Below are positions 44,202-53,142 of a stretch of DNA of 64,000 nucleotides, one piece after another. This DNA is from Clostridia bacterium (GTDB lineage: Bacteria; Bacillota; Clostridia; UMGS1810), in the NCBI GenBank assembly GCA_017397885.1, contig JAFQHQ010000009.1:1-64000 (forward strand). The letters are read 5' to 3'. Every line of letters begins with the position of its first letter. Positions within the stretch are counted from its first letter, which is position 1. Made by a program: the position numbers and the translations under genes. The notes beneath the pieces were generated by a model. It saw only the letters and a program-made list of their open reading frames with translations. It had not been told where the DNA came from and ran no database searches.

Positions 44202-45218
44202 TTAATTCTTTGTAACAGATTCCACAATAGCTGATACTTCGTCTTCGCTGAGTCCGTCGGCACTTACCGTTACGGTTACATCACCATATTGTGTTGTATG
44301 CGATCCCGAATTAGCCGAAGAAGCGGGACTTTCAGAAATAACTATGTTAACAGTGCGACCGTCACTGCCTTCATAATTGACACTGACACTGTTTGCATTG
44401 GAATCAGCCGATGTGCTGAATGTCTGCCCAACCTGAGTCACATCCGAAGGAACTGTTACCTCGGAAAGAATGTTTTCACAAGCAGATTCAAAATCGTCTT
44501 CCATGGACTGTTCAGCAGCAGAAGAGTCAAACAACCCTTTGCCTGCGCCTGACCCAAGTTTGGTAGAACTTGCATCATTAGCTACAGAACCGTCTGCCTG
44601 AGCACTGCCGCCGGAAGCCCTCGGTGCATCTCCGGGTTCGGCACTTGTTTGAGAATCCGATTCGTTTGCAGATGCTTGAGAAACACTGTTTTCAGCAGCA
44701 CCTTCTGATGCGGCTTGCGTAGTTCTGACACTTGACTGCTGTGCAGATGAGGTTTGTGAAGAATGTGGCGTAGCGGTTGCCGATCCGTTCTGTCCGTAAC
44801 TTGATGCGCCAACTGTACGGCGATCGGCTGACGGTGCCGGAGAGGGTACAGGAGATGTCTGAACTGTCTGTTCGCCCGAAGCATCATCACTTGCTTGCGC
44901 AGGCAATTGATCCGGAGCTATATCAATCTTTTGCTCATCATTTGCCGCTTTGGTATCTTTTGAAGGTGCTTCTCCATCAACTATAACATCATTAAATTTA
45001 TCGGTTGTTGCAGAATATTCCTCAAATCCTGTGCTACGATAAAGTGTAACGACACAAACGGCAAAAACTGCCGCAAGTGCAACCGAATAGATCGGTTTAA
45101 ATTTCAAAAATAAACTTTTCTTTTTTTTCGGAGCTTCTCCATTCATAATCATGTGCATGAGAGCTTTGTCCCCGTGAATATCATCGTTCATTGATTTGTA
45201 CGCGTCTTTAAAATTCAT
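44202..45218 (-). CDS. Transmembrane anti-sigma factor candidate with Ser/Ala/Gln-rich linker
   Basis: The protein has about 338 residues. A 45-residue cytoplasmic head (FKDAYKSMNDDIHGDKALMHMIMNG) is followed by one transmembrane helix (VALAAVFAVCVVTLY). A low-complexity Ser/Ala/Gln/Thr linker of about 170 residues leads to a C-terminal domain (VNYEGSDGRTVNIVIS...YGDVTVTVSADGLS) resembling DUF4367. The gene overlaps the 3' end of the ECF sigma gene by 11 bases, the standard sign of a sigma/anti-sigma pair. The head lacks the zinc HxxxCxxC motif. The ATG at 45218 follows AGAGG. Confidence 0.78.
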   Translation of the reverse strand: MNFKDAYKSMNDDIHGDKALMHMIMNGEAPKKKKSLFLKFKPIYSVALAAVFAVCVVTLYRSTGFEEYSATTDKFNDVIVDGEAPSKDTKAANDEQKIDIAPDQLPAQASDDASGEQTVQTSPVPSPAPSADRRTVGASSYGQNGSATATPHSSQTSSAQQSSVRTTQAASEGAAENSVSQASANESDSQTSAEPGDAPRASGGSAQADGSVANDASSTKLGSGAGKGLFDSSAAEQSMEDDFESACENILSEVTVPSDVTQVGQTFSTSADSNANSVSVNYEGSDGRTVNIVISESPASSANSGSHTTQYGDVTVTVSADGLSEDEVSAIVESVTKN

Positions 45219-45699
45219 AATCATACCTCTCTCCCAACAATTCTTTCAGTTCTTTTCTGGCTCTGAACAAATGTGATTTTACTGTAGATTCATTCATATT
45301 AAAGAGCTTGGCAATCTGTGCGATTGACATATCTTCATAATAGAAAAGATGAATGACTGTAGCGTATTTTTTGGGGAGTTTTTGTACCTGCGTAAACAAG
45401 TCGCTGACTTCGGGTGAGTTAAATGTAAGTTCTTCTGATAGGGGAACGGTTTTCTTGAACCACGAACTTGTAAATAAACTCTTACTGCAATTTACAGTAA
45501 CTTTAAGAAGCCATGCTTTAATATGTTCTTCAGATTCAAACTCCTTATCAGACTTTATGTACTTTAAAAAAACATCCTGACACACATCGTCTGCTGCTGA
45601 TTTATCCTTCGTGCGTGCAAGCGCAAGACGGTAAACCATATCAAAATACTTTTCAATCATAGCCCGTTTAAAAACGTCCGGACTTTCCGCTTTTGACAT
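45208..45699 (-). CDS. ECF sigma factor
   Basis: The 163-residue sigma factor has region 2 (YFDMVYRLALARTKDKSAADDVCQDVFLKYI) and region 4 (LPKKYATVIHLFYYEDMSIAQIAKLFNMNESTVKSHLFRARKEL) and nothing else, which is the ECF class. It overlaps the membrane anti-sigma gene, so it is probably released by an envelope signal. Its own upstream region carries a TGCAACCTTTT element typical of ECF -35 boxes. Confidence 0.93.
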   Translation of the reverse strand: MSKAESPDVFKRAMIEKYFDMVYRLALARTKDKSAADDVCQDVFLKYIKSDKEFESEEHIKAWLLKVTVNCSKSLFTSSWFKKTVPLSEELTFNSPEVSDLFTQVQKLPKKYATVIHLFYYEDMSIAQIAKLFNMNESTVKSHLFRARKELKELLGERYDYEF

Positions 45700-45742
45700 G
45701 GGTCAATTTCCCCCTTCTGTATATAATACTTTTTAATCACCT

Positions 45743-45753
45743 AAAAGGTTGCA
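45743..45753 (-). promoter_or_regulatory. Putative ECF-type -35 element
   Basis: TGCAACCTTTT on the minus strand resembles the AAC-centred -35 boxes of ECF promoters. It lies about 45 bases before the sigma start codon, consistent with autoregulation. The matching -10 is unclear. Confidence 0.45.
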
Positions 45754-45816
45754 AAATTTTTAAAAAAATGTGAACTTTTTGAAAAAAATATATTTAAACA
45801 CTGAAAATACTGCTAT

Positions 45817-46332
45817 TTATCGGTGTCTTATGTTTAAAATATTTATGCGTTTTGCCTGTTTGATACAGAGTTTTGAACATATTCCCGTAAAAACACCTGT
45901 AACAATTGAACTGATTATTAAAAACAAAAAATAATATGTAACTGCCAACTGACGCGTCACAATAACGGCAACGGCAATCTGCCCCACATTATGCGCAAAA
46001 GCGCCAAAAACACTTATTGCCCATATGTTGTCTTCGTCCATAAAAAGCGAAAGGCAAGACATAACAACAAAACTCAGAATGCCTCCCGCAAGGCTGAACC
46101 ACATAGACATAACCTGACCGAAAAGAAGTGTTGTGAGCGCAATTCTCAACATAAGAATCAAAAACGCCTCTTTTTTCCCGAGAATATATATGGAAACAAG
46201 TGTTATAATATTTGCAAGTCCGGGTTTTACTCCCGGTATGGGTATAAGAGTCGGGATCATGCTTTCTATGGCATATATTGCAACCGACATACATACAAAA
46301 AGTGATATGACAATCATTTTTTTTGTTTTCAT
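45817..46332 (-). CDS. Gx transporter family protein (HepS1-like membrane protein)
   Basis: The protein has about 171 residues and five hydrophobic segments, including IPTLIPIPGVKPGLANIITLVSIYILG near the N-terminus, a signature of the family once named heptaprenyl diphosphate synthase component I and now called Gx transporter. GGAG seven bases before ATG 46332 supports the start. It follows the NusG-domain-II gene, a pairing seen in many Firmicutes. The substrate is unknown. Confidence 0.82.
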   Translation of the reverse strand: MKTKKMIVISLFVCMSVAIYAIESMIPTLIPIPGVKPGLANIITLVSIYILGKKEAFLILMLRIALTTLLFGQVMSMWFSLAGGILSFVVMSCLSLFMDEDNIWAISVFGAFAHNVGQIAVAVIVTRQLAVTYYFLFLIISSIVTGVFTGICSKLCIKQAKRINILNIRHR

Positions 46333-46334
46333 AA

Positions 46335-46709
46335 TCAAGCTCCGACAGTGATGTCAACATCTGTAATATCATCTGTAATCTTAATAACCACATTATTGGG
46401 AAGACATACGATTGGTCTTGCACCATTTGTTATGGCACCCTGCTTTATACAGAGCTTATCGGGACAGTCTGCCTCAACCATGGAGACTCTGCCGTTTTCT
46501 ACAAGTATAACATTTCCGCCAAGTTCTATCTTATGCGGTTTAACAATACTTGTGAGGTCTATTCTCTGAACAAGCTCTCCGTTTTCAAAAATACACGCAT
46601 ATTTCCCGGAAAGAGCATCAGATGAATTGTTGAGATATATAATTCCTGCAGCTGCAGCAATTGCCGCAACCGAAAAACATGTTGCAAGAATTTTTGTGGA
46701 TTTTTTCAC
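46335..46709 (-). CDS. NusG domain II-containing membrane-anchored protein
   Basis: From GTG 46709, preceded by AAGGAG at nine bases, the product has 124 residues. A single N-terminal transmembrane helix (ILATCFSVAAIAAAAGIIYL) is followed by a NusG-domain-II-like beta barrel with VEADCPDKLCIKQGAITNGARPIVCLPNNVVI. The conserved C-P-D-x-x-C block is typical of this family. It sits between dusB and the Gx transporter gene. The molecular function is not established. Confidence 0.83.
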   Translation of the reverse strand: MKKSTKILATCFSVAAIAAAAGIIYLNNSSDALSGKYACIFENGELVQRIDLTSIVKPHKIELGGNVILVENGRVSMVEADCPDKLCIKQGAITNGARPIVCLPNNVVIKITDDITDVDITVGA

Positions 46710-46722
46710 TTGATACATCTCC

Positions 46723-47688
46723 TTAAATAAATTGTGATGAAAATTCGTCAATAATCTCAACAAGCTTTTCATAACTCTCGGTTTTGCACACTTCGTTGCG
46801 GATGTTTGCTCCCGAACGCATTCCTTTTGTATACCATGCCACGTGCTTGCGCGCCTCTCTTACTCCTACACGTTCCCCTTTCAATTCTACCAAAAGAGCA
46901 ATGTGTTCTTTCATCATGTTTAATTTTTCAAGTTCCGAAGGGTTTGTAATTACCTTGGAACAGTTCATGTATTCATTTATCTGTGTGAACAAAAACGGAT
47001 TCCCCTGTGCACCGCGCGCAACCATAATTGCATCACAGCCTGTTTGAGCAAACATATCCCGGGCATCCTCGGCTGTATATATGTCGCCATTACCGATAAC
47101 GGGAACAGAGACTGCATTTTTAACCTCGGTAACCTTTGACCTGTCGGCTTTTCCACTGTAGTACATTGCGGCTGTTCTGCCGTGAACAGCAATTGCGGCA
47201 GCTCCGTTATCTTCAATTGTTTTTGAAAGTTCTGTCATGTTGACACATTCTTTTATGCCGCTTCGCACCTTGCATGTGACCGGAACAGAAACCGCAGAGG
47301 TCACTTCTTTTACTATTTTACCAATAAGTTTAAAATCGGCAAGCAGTGAACTTCCGTCACCGTTTGATGCAACCTTTGGCGCGGGACATCCCATGTTTAT
47401 ATCAATAAGCACGATTCCCATGTCTTCGATTCGTTTTGCGGCTTCCGCCATAATGTGGGGGTCACTGCCGAATATCTGAACCGCAAGAGGAAATTCCTCG
47501 GCAACCGTCTGCATCAGTGAAAATGTTTTTTTGTCATTATAGTGCATTGCTTTTGAACTGACCATTTCCGAATACACCAAACCTGCTCCGCATTTTTTGC
47601 AGATAAGACGAAAAGCCAGATCGGTCACACCCGCCATGGGGGCAAGAAAAACATTATTTTCGAGAGTCAGATTTCCTATTTTTATCAT
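46723..47688 (-). CDS. dusB: tRNA dihydrouridine synthase B
   Basis: This FMN enzyme reduces uridine in the tRNA D-loop. The 321-residue TIM barrel has APMAGVTDLAFR, ERYSEMVSS-like VYSEMVSSKA, the catalytic Cys101 in DINMGCPAPKV, and the FMN-binding VIGNGDIYTAEDA and VARGAQGNPFLF. The length and C-terminal helical domain fit DusB. Its stop codon overlaps the ribosome binding site of the next gene, so they are coupled. No strong promoter is visible in the 200-bp spacer upstream. Confidence 0.93.
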   Translation of the reverse strand: MIKIGNLTLENNVFLAPMAGVTDLAFRLICKKCGAGLVYSEMVSSKAMHYNDKKTFSLMQTVAEEFPLAVQIFGSDPHIMAEAAKRIEDMGIVLIDINMGCPAPKVASNGDGSSLLADFKLIGKIVKEVTSAVSVPVTCKVRSGIKECVNMTELSKTIEDNGAAAIAVHGRTAAMYYSGKADRSKVTEVKNAVSVPVIGNGDIYTAEDARDMFAQTGCDAIMVARGAQGNPFLFTQINEYMNCSKVITNPSELEKLNMMKEHIALLVELKGERVGVREARKHVAWYTKGMRSGANIRNEVCKTESYEKLVEIIDEFSSQFI

Positions 47689-47778
47689 TTGTAATTATGT
47701 TCCTCAACTTTTTTGGATTTATTCAAAAACCACGCCTTAAAGTTTATTATTTTATCCCAACGAAAACTGCATAACGCT

Positions 47779-47822
47779 AAAAAACGAGCTGACATTATAA
47801 CAATATGCCAGCTCGTTTTGCT
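47779..47822 (-). terminator. Terminator of nrdR (end of the ftsZ-nrdR unit)
   Basis: An 11-bp stem AAAACGAGCTG/CAGCTCGTTTT, continued by CAT/ATG after one mismatch, is followed on the minus strand by TTTTTTAG. It lies 70 bases past nrdR. Confidence 0.85.
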
Positions 47823-47891
47823 TTGTCTGCTTACTTAATATGTCAAACATCTATTAGCAGGTGACAACAAAAATAAAGTTGCCACGCTGAT

Positions 47892-48347
47892 TTATTTTGA
47901 GTGTATGAGTGAACTGAGCTCGTCCATAAACGAATTTATGTCTCTGAATTCACGATATACAGATGCAAAACGAACATATGCTATATCATTAATTTTTTTG
48001 AGCTTGTCCATTACAAGTTCGCCAATTTCGGTAGAAGTTACCTCTCGATCCAGAGAATTGTTGAGAACGCCTTCAATCTCAAGAACCATGTTCTCAATTT
48101 GCGCAAAGCTAACAGGTGTTTTTTCGCACGCTCTGAGAAGACCATTCAACAGTTTTTGTCTGTTATATACCTGACGCTTACCGTCTTTTTTGATAATCAC
48201 AAGGGGAACAGATTCAATTTGTTCATATGTTGTGAACCTTTTTTCGCACTTGAGACATTCACGTCTGCGTCTTATGGATGAACCGTCATCTATGGGACGC
48301 GAATCAATTACTTTGCTTTCGAGATATTCACAGTAAGGACATTTCAT
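47892..48347 (-). CDS. nrdR: Transcriptional repressor NrdR
   Basis: NrdR represses ribonucleotide reductase genes in response to nucleotide pools. The 151 residues from ATG 48347 start with a zinc ribbon (CPYC...[12 protein letters not shown]) and continue with an ATP-cone domain ([27 protein letters not shown]). GGAGG seven bases upstream supports this start over one 20 codons earlier. It lies just after ftsZ. No ribonucleotide reductase gene is in the window. Confidence 0.95.
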   Translation of the reverse strand: MKCPYCEYLESKVIDSRPIDDGSSIRRRRECLKCEKRFTTYEQIESVPLVIIKKDGKRQVYNRQKLLNGLLRACEKTPVSFAQIENMVLEIEGVLNNSLDREVTSTEIGELVMDKLKKINDIAYVRFASVYREFRDINSFMDELSSLIHSK

Positions 48348-48423
48348 AACCCAGCCTCCAATTGTTGTAAAATCAGCCAGAGTAAAAAACTTTGTTTTGT
48401 GCAACAAATTTACTTTGGCTAAA

Positions 48424-48456
48424 CAAATATGCTGTATGAGTCATACAGCATATTTG
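48424..48456. repeat. 33-bp near-perfect palindrome between ftsZ and nrdR
   Basis: Arms 48424-48439 and 48441-48456 are exact 16-bp complements around a single central base. On the minus strand it is followed by TTTGTTTA, so it could be a weak terminator of ftsZ. The very small central loop makes cruciform or protein-binding palindrome an alternative. Confidence 0.65.
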
Positions 48457-48465
48457 AAAACTCTA

Positions 48466-49524
48466 TTATCTTCTGTTGAGAAAATCAGGTATTTCAAAAC
48501 CACCGACATCTGCAAAGCTGTCGGTAAGAACTTCTGCAGTCTCAGCCTTGGGAGCTTTTGCATCTTCAAAGCCGGTTGCAACTACAGTGATTACAATTTC
48601 TTCACCAAGAGATTCGTCAATTGATGTACCAAATATAATGTTTGCATCGGGATCAACAAGCTGATGAACAAGTTCGGAGGCCTGTTCAATTTCCATAAGA
48701 CCAAGGTCGCTGGAGCCGGCAACATTGAGAACAACCTTTTTAGCACCGTCAATTGTGGTTTCGAGCAAAGGACTGTAGATTGCATCTTTAACTGCTTCTT
48801 CAGCTCTATTATCACCACTTGCACGACCAATACCCATGTGAGCTACACCGGTATTTCTCATAACAGATGAAATATCGGCAAAGTCAAGGTTGATGTAACC
48901 CGGGCTTGTGATGAGGTCGGATATACCTTTAACACCCTGGCTGAGAATTTTGTCAGCCATTTTGAAAGCATCTTTCATTGATGTTTTTCTGTCACAAATG
49001 TCAAGAAGTTTGTTGTTGGGGATTACAACGAGAGCATCCACGCAATCTTTGAGAACTTCGATACCCTTTTCGGCACGTTCCATTCTCTGTTTTCCTTCAA
49101 ACGCAAAGGGCTTTGTTACAACACCAACGGTGAGGATGCCCATTTCTTTGGCAATTGAAGCAACTGTAGGAGCAGCACCTGTTCCGGTTCCGCCACCCAT
49201 ACCGGCTGTAACAAACACCATGTTTGCATCGGCAATAGCCTGCTTGATTTCGTCGCGGCTTTCCTCGGCAGCTTTCTGACCGATTTCAGGATTAGCACCT
49301 GCACCGAGACCTCTGGTAAGTTTTTCACCGATTTGTATTTTACCGTTTGCCTTTGAAGCATTTTCTCCGAAAAGGACTTGTTTATCTGTATTTACTGCTA
49401 TAAATTCAACGCCTGAAAGTCCATCGTCAATCATGCGGTCAATAGCGTTATTTCCGCCACCGCCAACACCGACAACCTTCATGTTGGCTCCAACTATTTC
49501 TCTTTCGTTATCAAATTCTAACAT
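48466..49524 (-). CDS. ftsZ: Cell division protein FtsZ
   Basis: FtsZ is the tubulin-like GTPase of the division ring. The 352-residue protein has [11 protein letters not shown], the tubulin signature GGGTGTG at 110-116, and the T7-loop region (NLDFADI). A short acidic linker leads to the C-terminal binding peptide EIPDFLNRR. It has full length. TTTTTCCTCCTC in the plus strand marks a strong GAGGAGG ribosome site. It is last in the division cluster and has its own promoter (49558-49566). Confidence 0.97.
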   Translation of the reverse strand: MLEFDNEREIVGANMKVVGVGGGGNNAIDRMIDDGLSGVEFIAVNTDKQVLFGENASKANGKIQIGEKLTRGLGAGANPEIGQKAAEESRDEIKQAIADANMVFVTAGMGGGTGTGAAPTVASIAKEMGILTVGVVTKPFAFEGKQRMERAEKGIEVLKDCVDALVVIPNNKLLDICDRKTSMKDAFKMADKILSQGVKGISDLITSPGYINLDFADISSVMRNTGVAHMGIGRASGDNRAEEAVKDAIYSPLLETTIDGAKKVVLNVAGSSDLGLMEIEQASELVHQLVDPDANIIFGTSIDESLGEEIVITVVATGFEDAKAPKAETAEVLTDSFADVGGFEIPDFLNRR

Positions 49525-49557
49525 GGTTTTTCCTCCTCTAACCCATAGTAATGATTA

Positions 49558-49566
49558 ATTATATCA
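49558..49566 (-). promoter_or_regulatory. Extended -10 promoter of ftsZ
   Basis: TGATATAAT is an extended -10 element (TGnTATAAT) on the minus strand, about 35 bases upstream of the ATG. The -35 region (TGTAGA-like) is weak. Confidence 0.65.
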
Positions 49567-49681
49567 TAGTTTTTTTAATATTTCTACAGTTTTTTAAATC
49601 TTTTTATAAATTTGTACAAATTCAACAATTTTAATATTACGCAGTAGTCATTCTGACGCATTATGAATGGCTTATAAAAAC

Positions 49682-50593
49682 TCACCTGTCGGCTCTTTCT
49701 GTCACATTATCTGTGTCTGACAGTTCAATAACACCTCCGTTTTGTCGCGGTTCAGCAAGAATAGGTTTCAGAAAAGCAATTTTGTATTCTATATTGTTTC
49801 CGTCTTCTTCTCCGTCTTCGCCAAAATTAACCAATGTGTCTGTGTCAAGTATCATGTAGATGTTTTTCACATCGGAAAGGTTTATTTCTTTTATTTTAGC
49901 AATGATATCCTGCTTTTTCAGTTCAGTTAAAATGCTGTAAATCAGTTCGCTTTTTTCTTTGGCATAAGCCTCATCGCTTATTCTTAAAAACTGCCCTTTT
50001 TCAACATCGGTTACTTCCACTCCGGTTATAACCGGAATGAGAAAACTCGGCTTTTCAACAATGGAAATCACCCTTGCATTTTCGTCAATACCGGCATATT
50101 TATCCCATTGAACACTAATCCGATCTGACAGACCGTGCTTTTCAGAATCCGGACTGCCATCTGAATTCTTTTTGTTATCCTTGGATTCGTCACTGCTTCC
50201 TTCCGAGGAAACGGGACTTCCTACAGGCACATAAGCCACCTCGACGGTTTCTTCGACACTAATAATCACTTTTGACGGAAGACTCCTGGACACCTTAACC
50301 GAAGCAACATTTTTCAGTTGCATAATACCCTGCTCAGCTTTTTGTGTATCCAGAGAGAAAATGCTTTCTCCTTTTTTAATGGATGATGCACTTATGATAG
50401 TGTTGTCTGCGTTTATCGTATTACCGTTAATTTCAAAAGTTTTGACTTCAAAAATCGGAGTCATCAAAATCAGAATCACGGCAATGATAAGCGCACACAG
50501 CACTCCTGCAACCATTGAACGCTTTATTGATGCCTTGTATCCGCAACATTTTTTTGCTTCTTTATTATGACTATCGTTATTTTCATGATTCAT
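49682..50593 (-). CDS. divIB: Cell division protein FtsQ/DivIB
   Basis: The protein of about 303 residues has a short cytoplasmic tail, one transmembrane helix (SMVAGVLCALIIAVILILM), and a POTRA domain (IFEVKTFEINGNTINADNTIISASSIKKGESIF...LKNVASVKVSRSLPSKVIISVEE). The beta domain is interrupted by a Ser/Asp/Lys-rich insertion (SSEGSSDESKDNKKN). DivIB works with FtsL and DivIC at the septum. ATG 50593 follows GAGAGGA at a better distance than ATG 50602, which overlaps murA. Confidence 0.9.
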   Translation of the reverse strand: MNHENNDSHNKEAKKCCGYKASIKRSMVAGVLCALIIAVILILMTPIFEVKTFEINGNTINADNTIISASSIKKGESIFSLDTQKAEQGIMQLKNVASVKVSRSLPSKVIISVEETVEVAYVPVGSPVSSEGSSDESKDNKKNSDGSPDSEKHGLSDRISVQWDKYAGIDENARVISIVEKPSFLIPVITGVEVTDVEKGQFLRISDEAYAKEKSELIYSILTELKKQDIIAKIKEINLSDVKNIYMILDTDTLVNFGEDGEEDGNNIEYKIAFLKPILAEPRQNGGVIELSDTDNVTERADR

Positions 50594-50594
50594 T

Positions 50595-51848
50595 TCATTC
50601 AATCCTCTCTATGTTTGCTCCCAAAAATGAGAAATCTCTGCATAAATCTTCGTATCCTCTTTCAATATAGTCTATGCCCGATATATACGAATTTCCATCC
50701 GCTCCGAGAGCGGCGAGTACAAGCGAAGCACCGCAACGAAGATCCCCGGCTTCAAGATGAGCACCCTTAAGAGTTGAAACGCCGTCAACAACAAGATTTC
50801 TTCCCATAACACATATTTTGGCACCCATTTTTTTCAGCTGATTGCAATGTGAAACTCTGTTTTCAAATATTTTTTCACGAATGACACCACGACCTTCAGC
50901 AACAGCCATGGATGCAATTGCAAGAGGCTGACAGTCGGTCGGAAATCCGGGATACGGATTGGTAATGATGTAAGGAAAGTTTTTGCATCTGCATTGTTTT
51001 TTTATTTCAAAAAAATCTTCACCATATTCTATTTTCATGCCTGTTTTTCTGAGATATGCAAGAAACGAAGAACAATGACGCGGATTTATACCGCGCACTT
51101 TTATTTCACCGCCGGCAGTTGCCACGGCAGACGCATACGTTGATGCAACAATTCTGTCGGGTATTACGGTTACCTCACCGTTTCCGGGGAAACATGTGCC
51201 TTTGATTGTTATGCAATCGGTACCGTCACCGCGTATGTCAACTCCGATTGAACGCAGATAATCTGCCAGATTTGAAATTTCAGGTTCTTTCGCGGCATTT
51301 TCCACCGTGGTTATTCCCGATACCGAAGATGCGAGAAGCATAATGTTTTCGGTTGCTCCCACCGACGGAAAATCAAGTCTGATTTTCCCGGGGTGCAAAT
51401 GACGTGCACTGCATTCTATGCCGTTTAATGCACAGGTAATGTCCACTCCGAGTTCACAAAATGCTTTCAGATGAATATCAATGGGACGTTTTCCGATTTT
51501 GCATCCTCCACATCCCGCTATGAACGCTTTACGGCTACGGGCAAGCAATGCTCCGGCAAACATTGCCGAGCTTCTTGTTTTGTTCATCTCATCAATGGGA
51601 ATATCACAGTAGTGAAGTTCCCGAGAATCTATATATACGTCACTTTTTTTTCGTACAACACTACAGCCGAGAATTTTTAAAATATTCAATATACTGTCTA
51701 CATCAGACAATTTCGGACAGTTATGTATTACACTTATTCCACCGTTAATAACAGTAGCCGCGAGAATCGGCAATACTGCATTTTTTGATCCGTGAACATC
51801 AATTTCACCGTAAAGCGGAGCACCGCCTTCAATTTTATATACTTTCAC
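50595..51848 (-). CDS. murA: UDP-N-acetylglucosamine 1-carboxyvinyltransferase
   Basis: MurA commits UDP-GlcNAc to peptidoglycan synthesis and is the fosfomycin target. The 417 residues have GSKNA at 20-24 (the conserved Lys-Asn pair) and the catalytic loop GGCKIGKRPIDIHL with Cys116. The Cys, rather than Asp, predicts fosfomycin sensitivity of this copy. The start is GTG behind GGAGGTG. It lies between murG and divIB; a stem-loop separates it from murG. Confidence 0.95.
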   Translation of the reverse strand: MKVYKIEGGAPLYGEIDVHGSKNAVLPILAATVINGGISVIHNCPKLSDVDSILNILKILGCSVVRKKSDVYIDSRELHYCDIPIDEMNKTRSSAMFAGALLARSRKAFIAGCGGCKIGKRPIDIHLKAFCELGVDITCALNGIECSARHLHPGKIRLDFPSVGATENIMLLASSVSGITTVENAAKEPEISNLADYLRSIGVDIRGDGTDCITIKGTCFPGNGEVTVIPDRIVASTYASAVATAGGEIKVRGINPRHCSSFLAYLRKTGMKIEYGEDFFEIKKQCRCKNFPYIITNPYPGFPTDCQPLAIASMAVAEGRGVIREKIFENRVSHCNQLKKMGAKICVMGRNLVVDGVSTLKGAHLEAGDLRCGASLVLAALGADGNSYISGIDYIERGYEDLCRDFSFLGANIERIE

Positions 51849-51915
51849 AGACCCACCTCCGCATCAGATAATATTGCTTTATCTTATGCAGACGCAGGAT
51901 TTTTGTTACAAAAAC

Positions 51916-51968
51916 TGTAAGCTCCGCAGAGGTAGGCATGTCGGTTAATAGGAGATGCGGAGCTTACA
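51916..51968 (-). promoter_or_regulatory. 13-bp stem-loop between murG and murA
   Basis: Arms 51916-51928 and 51956-51968 are exact, with a 27-base loop. On the minus strand GTTTTTG follows, so it may act as an attenuating terminator within the cluster. The large loop is atypical. Confidence 0.55.
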
Positions 51969-52014
51969 TGGATAATTGTCAAATGTTTGTTTTACCGTGT
52001 GTCCCGGCAACTCA

Positions 52015-53118
52015 TCACTTGTTAATCAATTCTTCCATTTGATTGCATATTATTTCAAGTGCATTTGTATTGCTGATTGCAAAAGATTTTTTGCTCATTT
52101 CAGTTGAATATTCATCATTGTCCAAAATTCTATCCAAAGCTTCGGAAAGAGTACGAAGCGAAAAATCTTTTTCCAGTATGGTAATTGCCGCACCGTTATC
52201 GGACAGTGCTCTTGCGTTGTATTCCTGATGATTGTTTGTTACATTCGGCGAAGGAATCAGTATTGCAGGTTTTCCAAGAGCGCAAAGTTCTGAAACCGTG
52301 ATTGCACCCGAGCGGCATACAACAACGTCAGCCGCATTCATGGCTTCGTCCATGTTATGTATATATGGTAATATGCTGATATTTTTGTTTGAAGAACATT
52401 TTTTTGCCGCCGCGCCCGACATGATTTCATCATAATTACGTTGTCCGGTAGCAAACAAAACTTTAACGTGCATTTTTTCATGGAGAGTCTGCATATATTC
52501 AAGAGCAACGGAATTGATTGCTCCTGCTCCGAGACTACCTCCAAAAATCAAAACAAATTTTTCGTTTTTTAATCCAAAAGAATCTCTTGCTTTTTTGCGT
52601 TCACACGAAAGGATTTCGGGTCGTATGGGATTGCCGCTGAAAAGAATTTTCTTGGCATCGGTAAGATATTTACGACTATCTTCAAAACTGATAGCAGTTA
52701 CGGAAGATTTTTTTGCCAAAACCTTTATTGCACTTCCGGGAAATACGTTTTGTTCGTGAATAAGTGTGGGAATGCCCATACTGTTTGCCGCCATAACCGC
52801 AGGAGCACACACATACCCTCCCGTACCAACAACTATGTCGGGTGCAAATTCCCTTATGATTTTTTTGCACTTTCTTTTGGCCGTAATCATATGATAAAGT
52901 GCTTTGAAATTTTCGATACTTATTTTTTTGGAAAGCCCTTGAACATTAACATATTTTATATCATACCCGGATTCGGGCACAAGACTGCTCTCCAAGCCTT
53001 TCTTTGTGCCTACAAAAAGAATTTCGGTATCTTTATTTTTTTTACATGCATAGTCGGCAATTGCAAGAGCAGGATTAATGTGACCTGCTGTACCGCCACC
53101 TGCAAGAAGAATTTTCAT
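52015..53118 (-). CDS. murG: Undecaprenyl-PP-MurNAc-pentapeptide GlcNAc transferase
   Basis: MurG makes lipid II at the inner membrane face. The 367 residues from ATG 53118 have the Gly-rich loop LLAGGGTAGHINPALAIA, HEQNVFPGSA, GGSLGAGAIN and the donor site VVCRSGAITVSELCALGKPAILIPSPN. GGAG lies 7-8 bases upstream; the earlier ATG (53136) contains that ribosome site. It follows ftsW closely. Confidence 0.95.
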   Translation of the reverse strand: MKILLAGGGTAGHINPALAIADYACKKNKDTEILFVGTKKGLESSLVPESGYDIKYVNVQGLSKKISIENFKALYHMITAKRKCKKIIREFAPDIVVGTGGYVCAPAVMAANSMGIPTLIHEQNVFPGSAIKVLAKKSSVTAISFEDSRKYLTDAKKILFSGNPIRPEILSCERKKARDSFGLKNEKFVLIFGGSLGAGAINSVALEYMQTLHEKMHVKVLFATGQRNYDEIMSGAAAKKCSSNKNISILPYIHNMDEAMNAADVVVCRSGAITVSELCALGKPAILIPSPNVTNNHQEYNARALSDNGAAITILEKDFSLRTLSEALDRILDNDEYSTEMSKKSFAISNTNALEIICNQMEELINK

Positions 53119-53142
53119 TTTGGTCACTCCAGACATTAAAAA

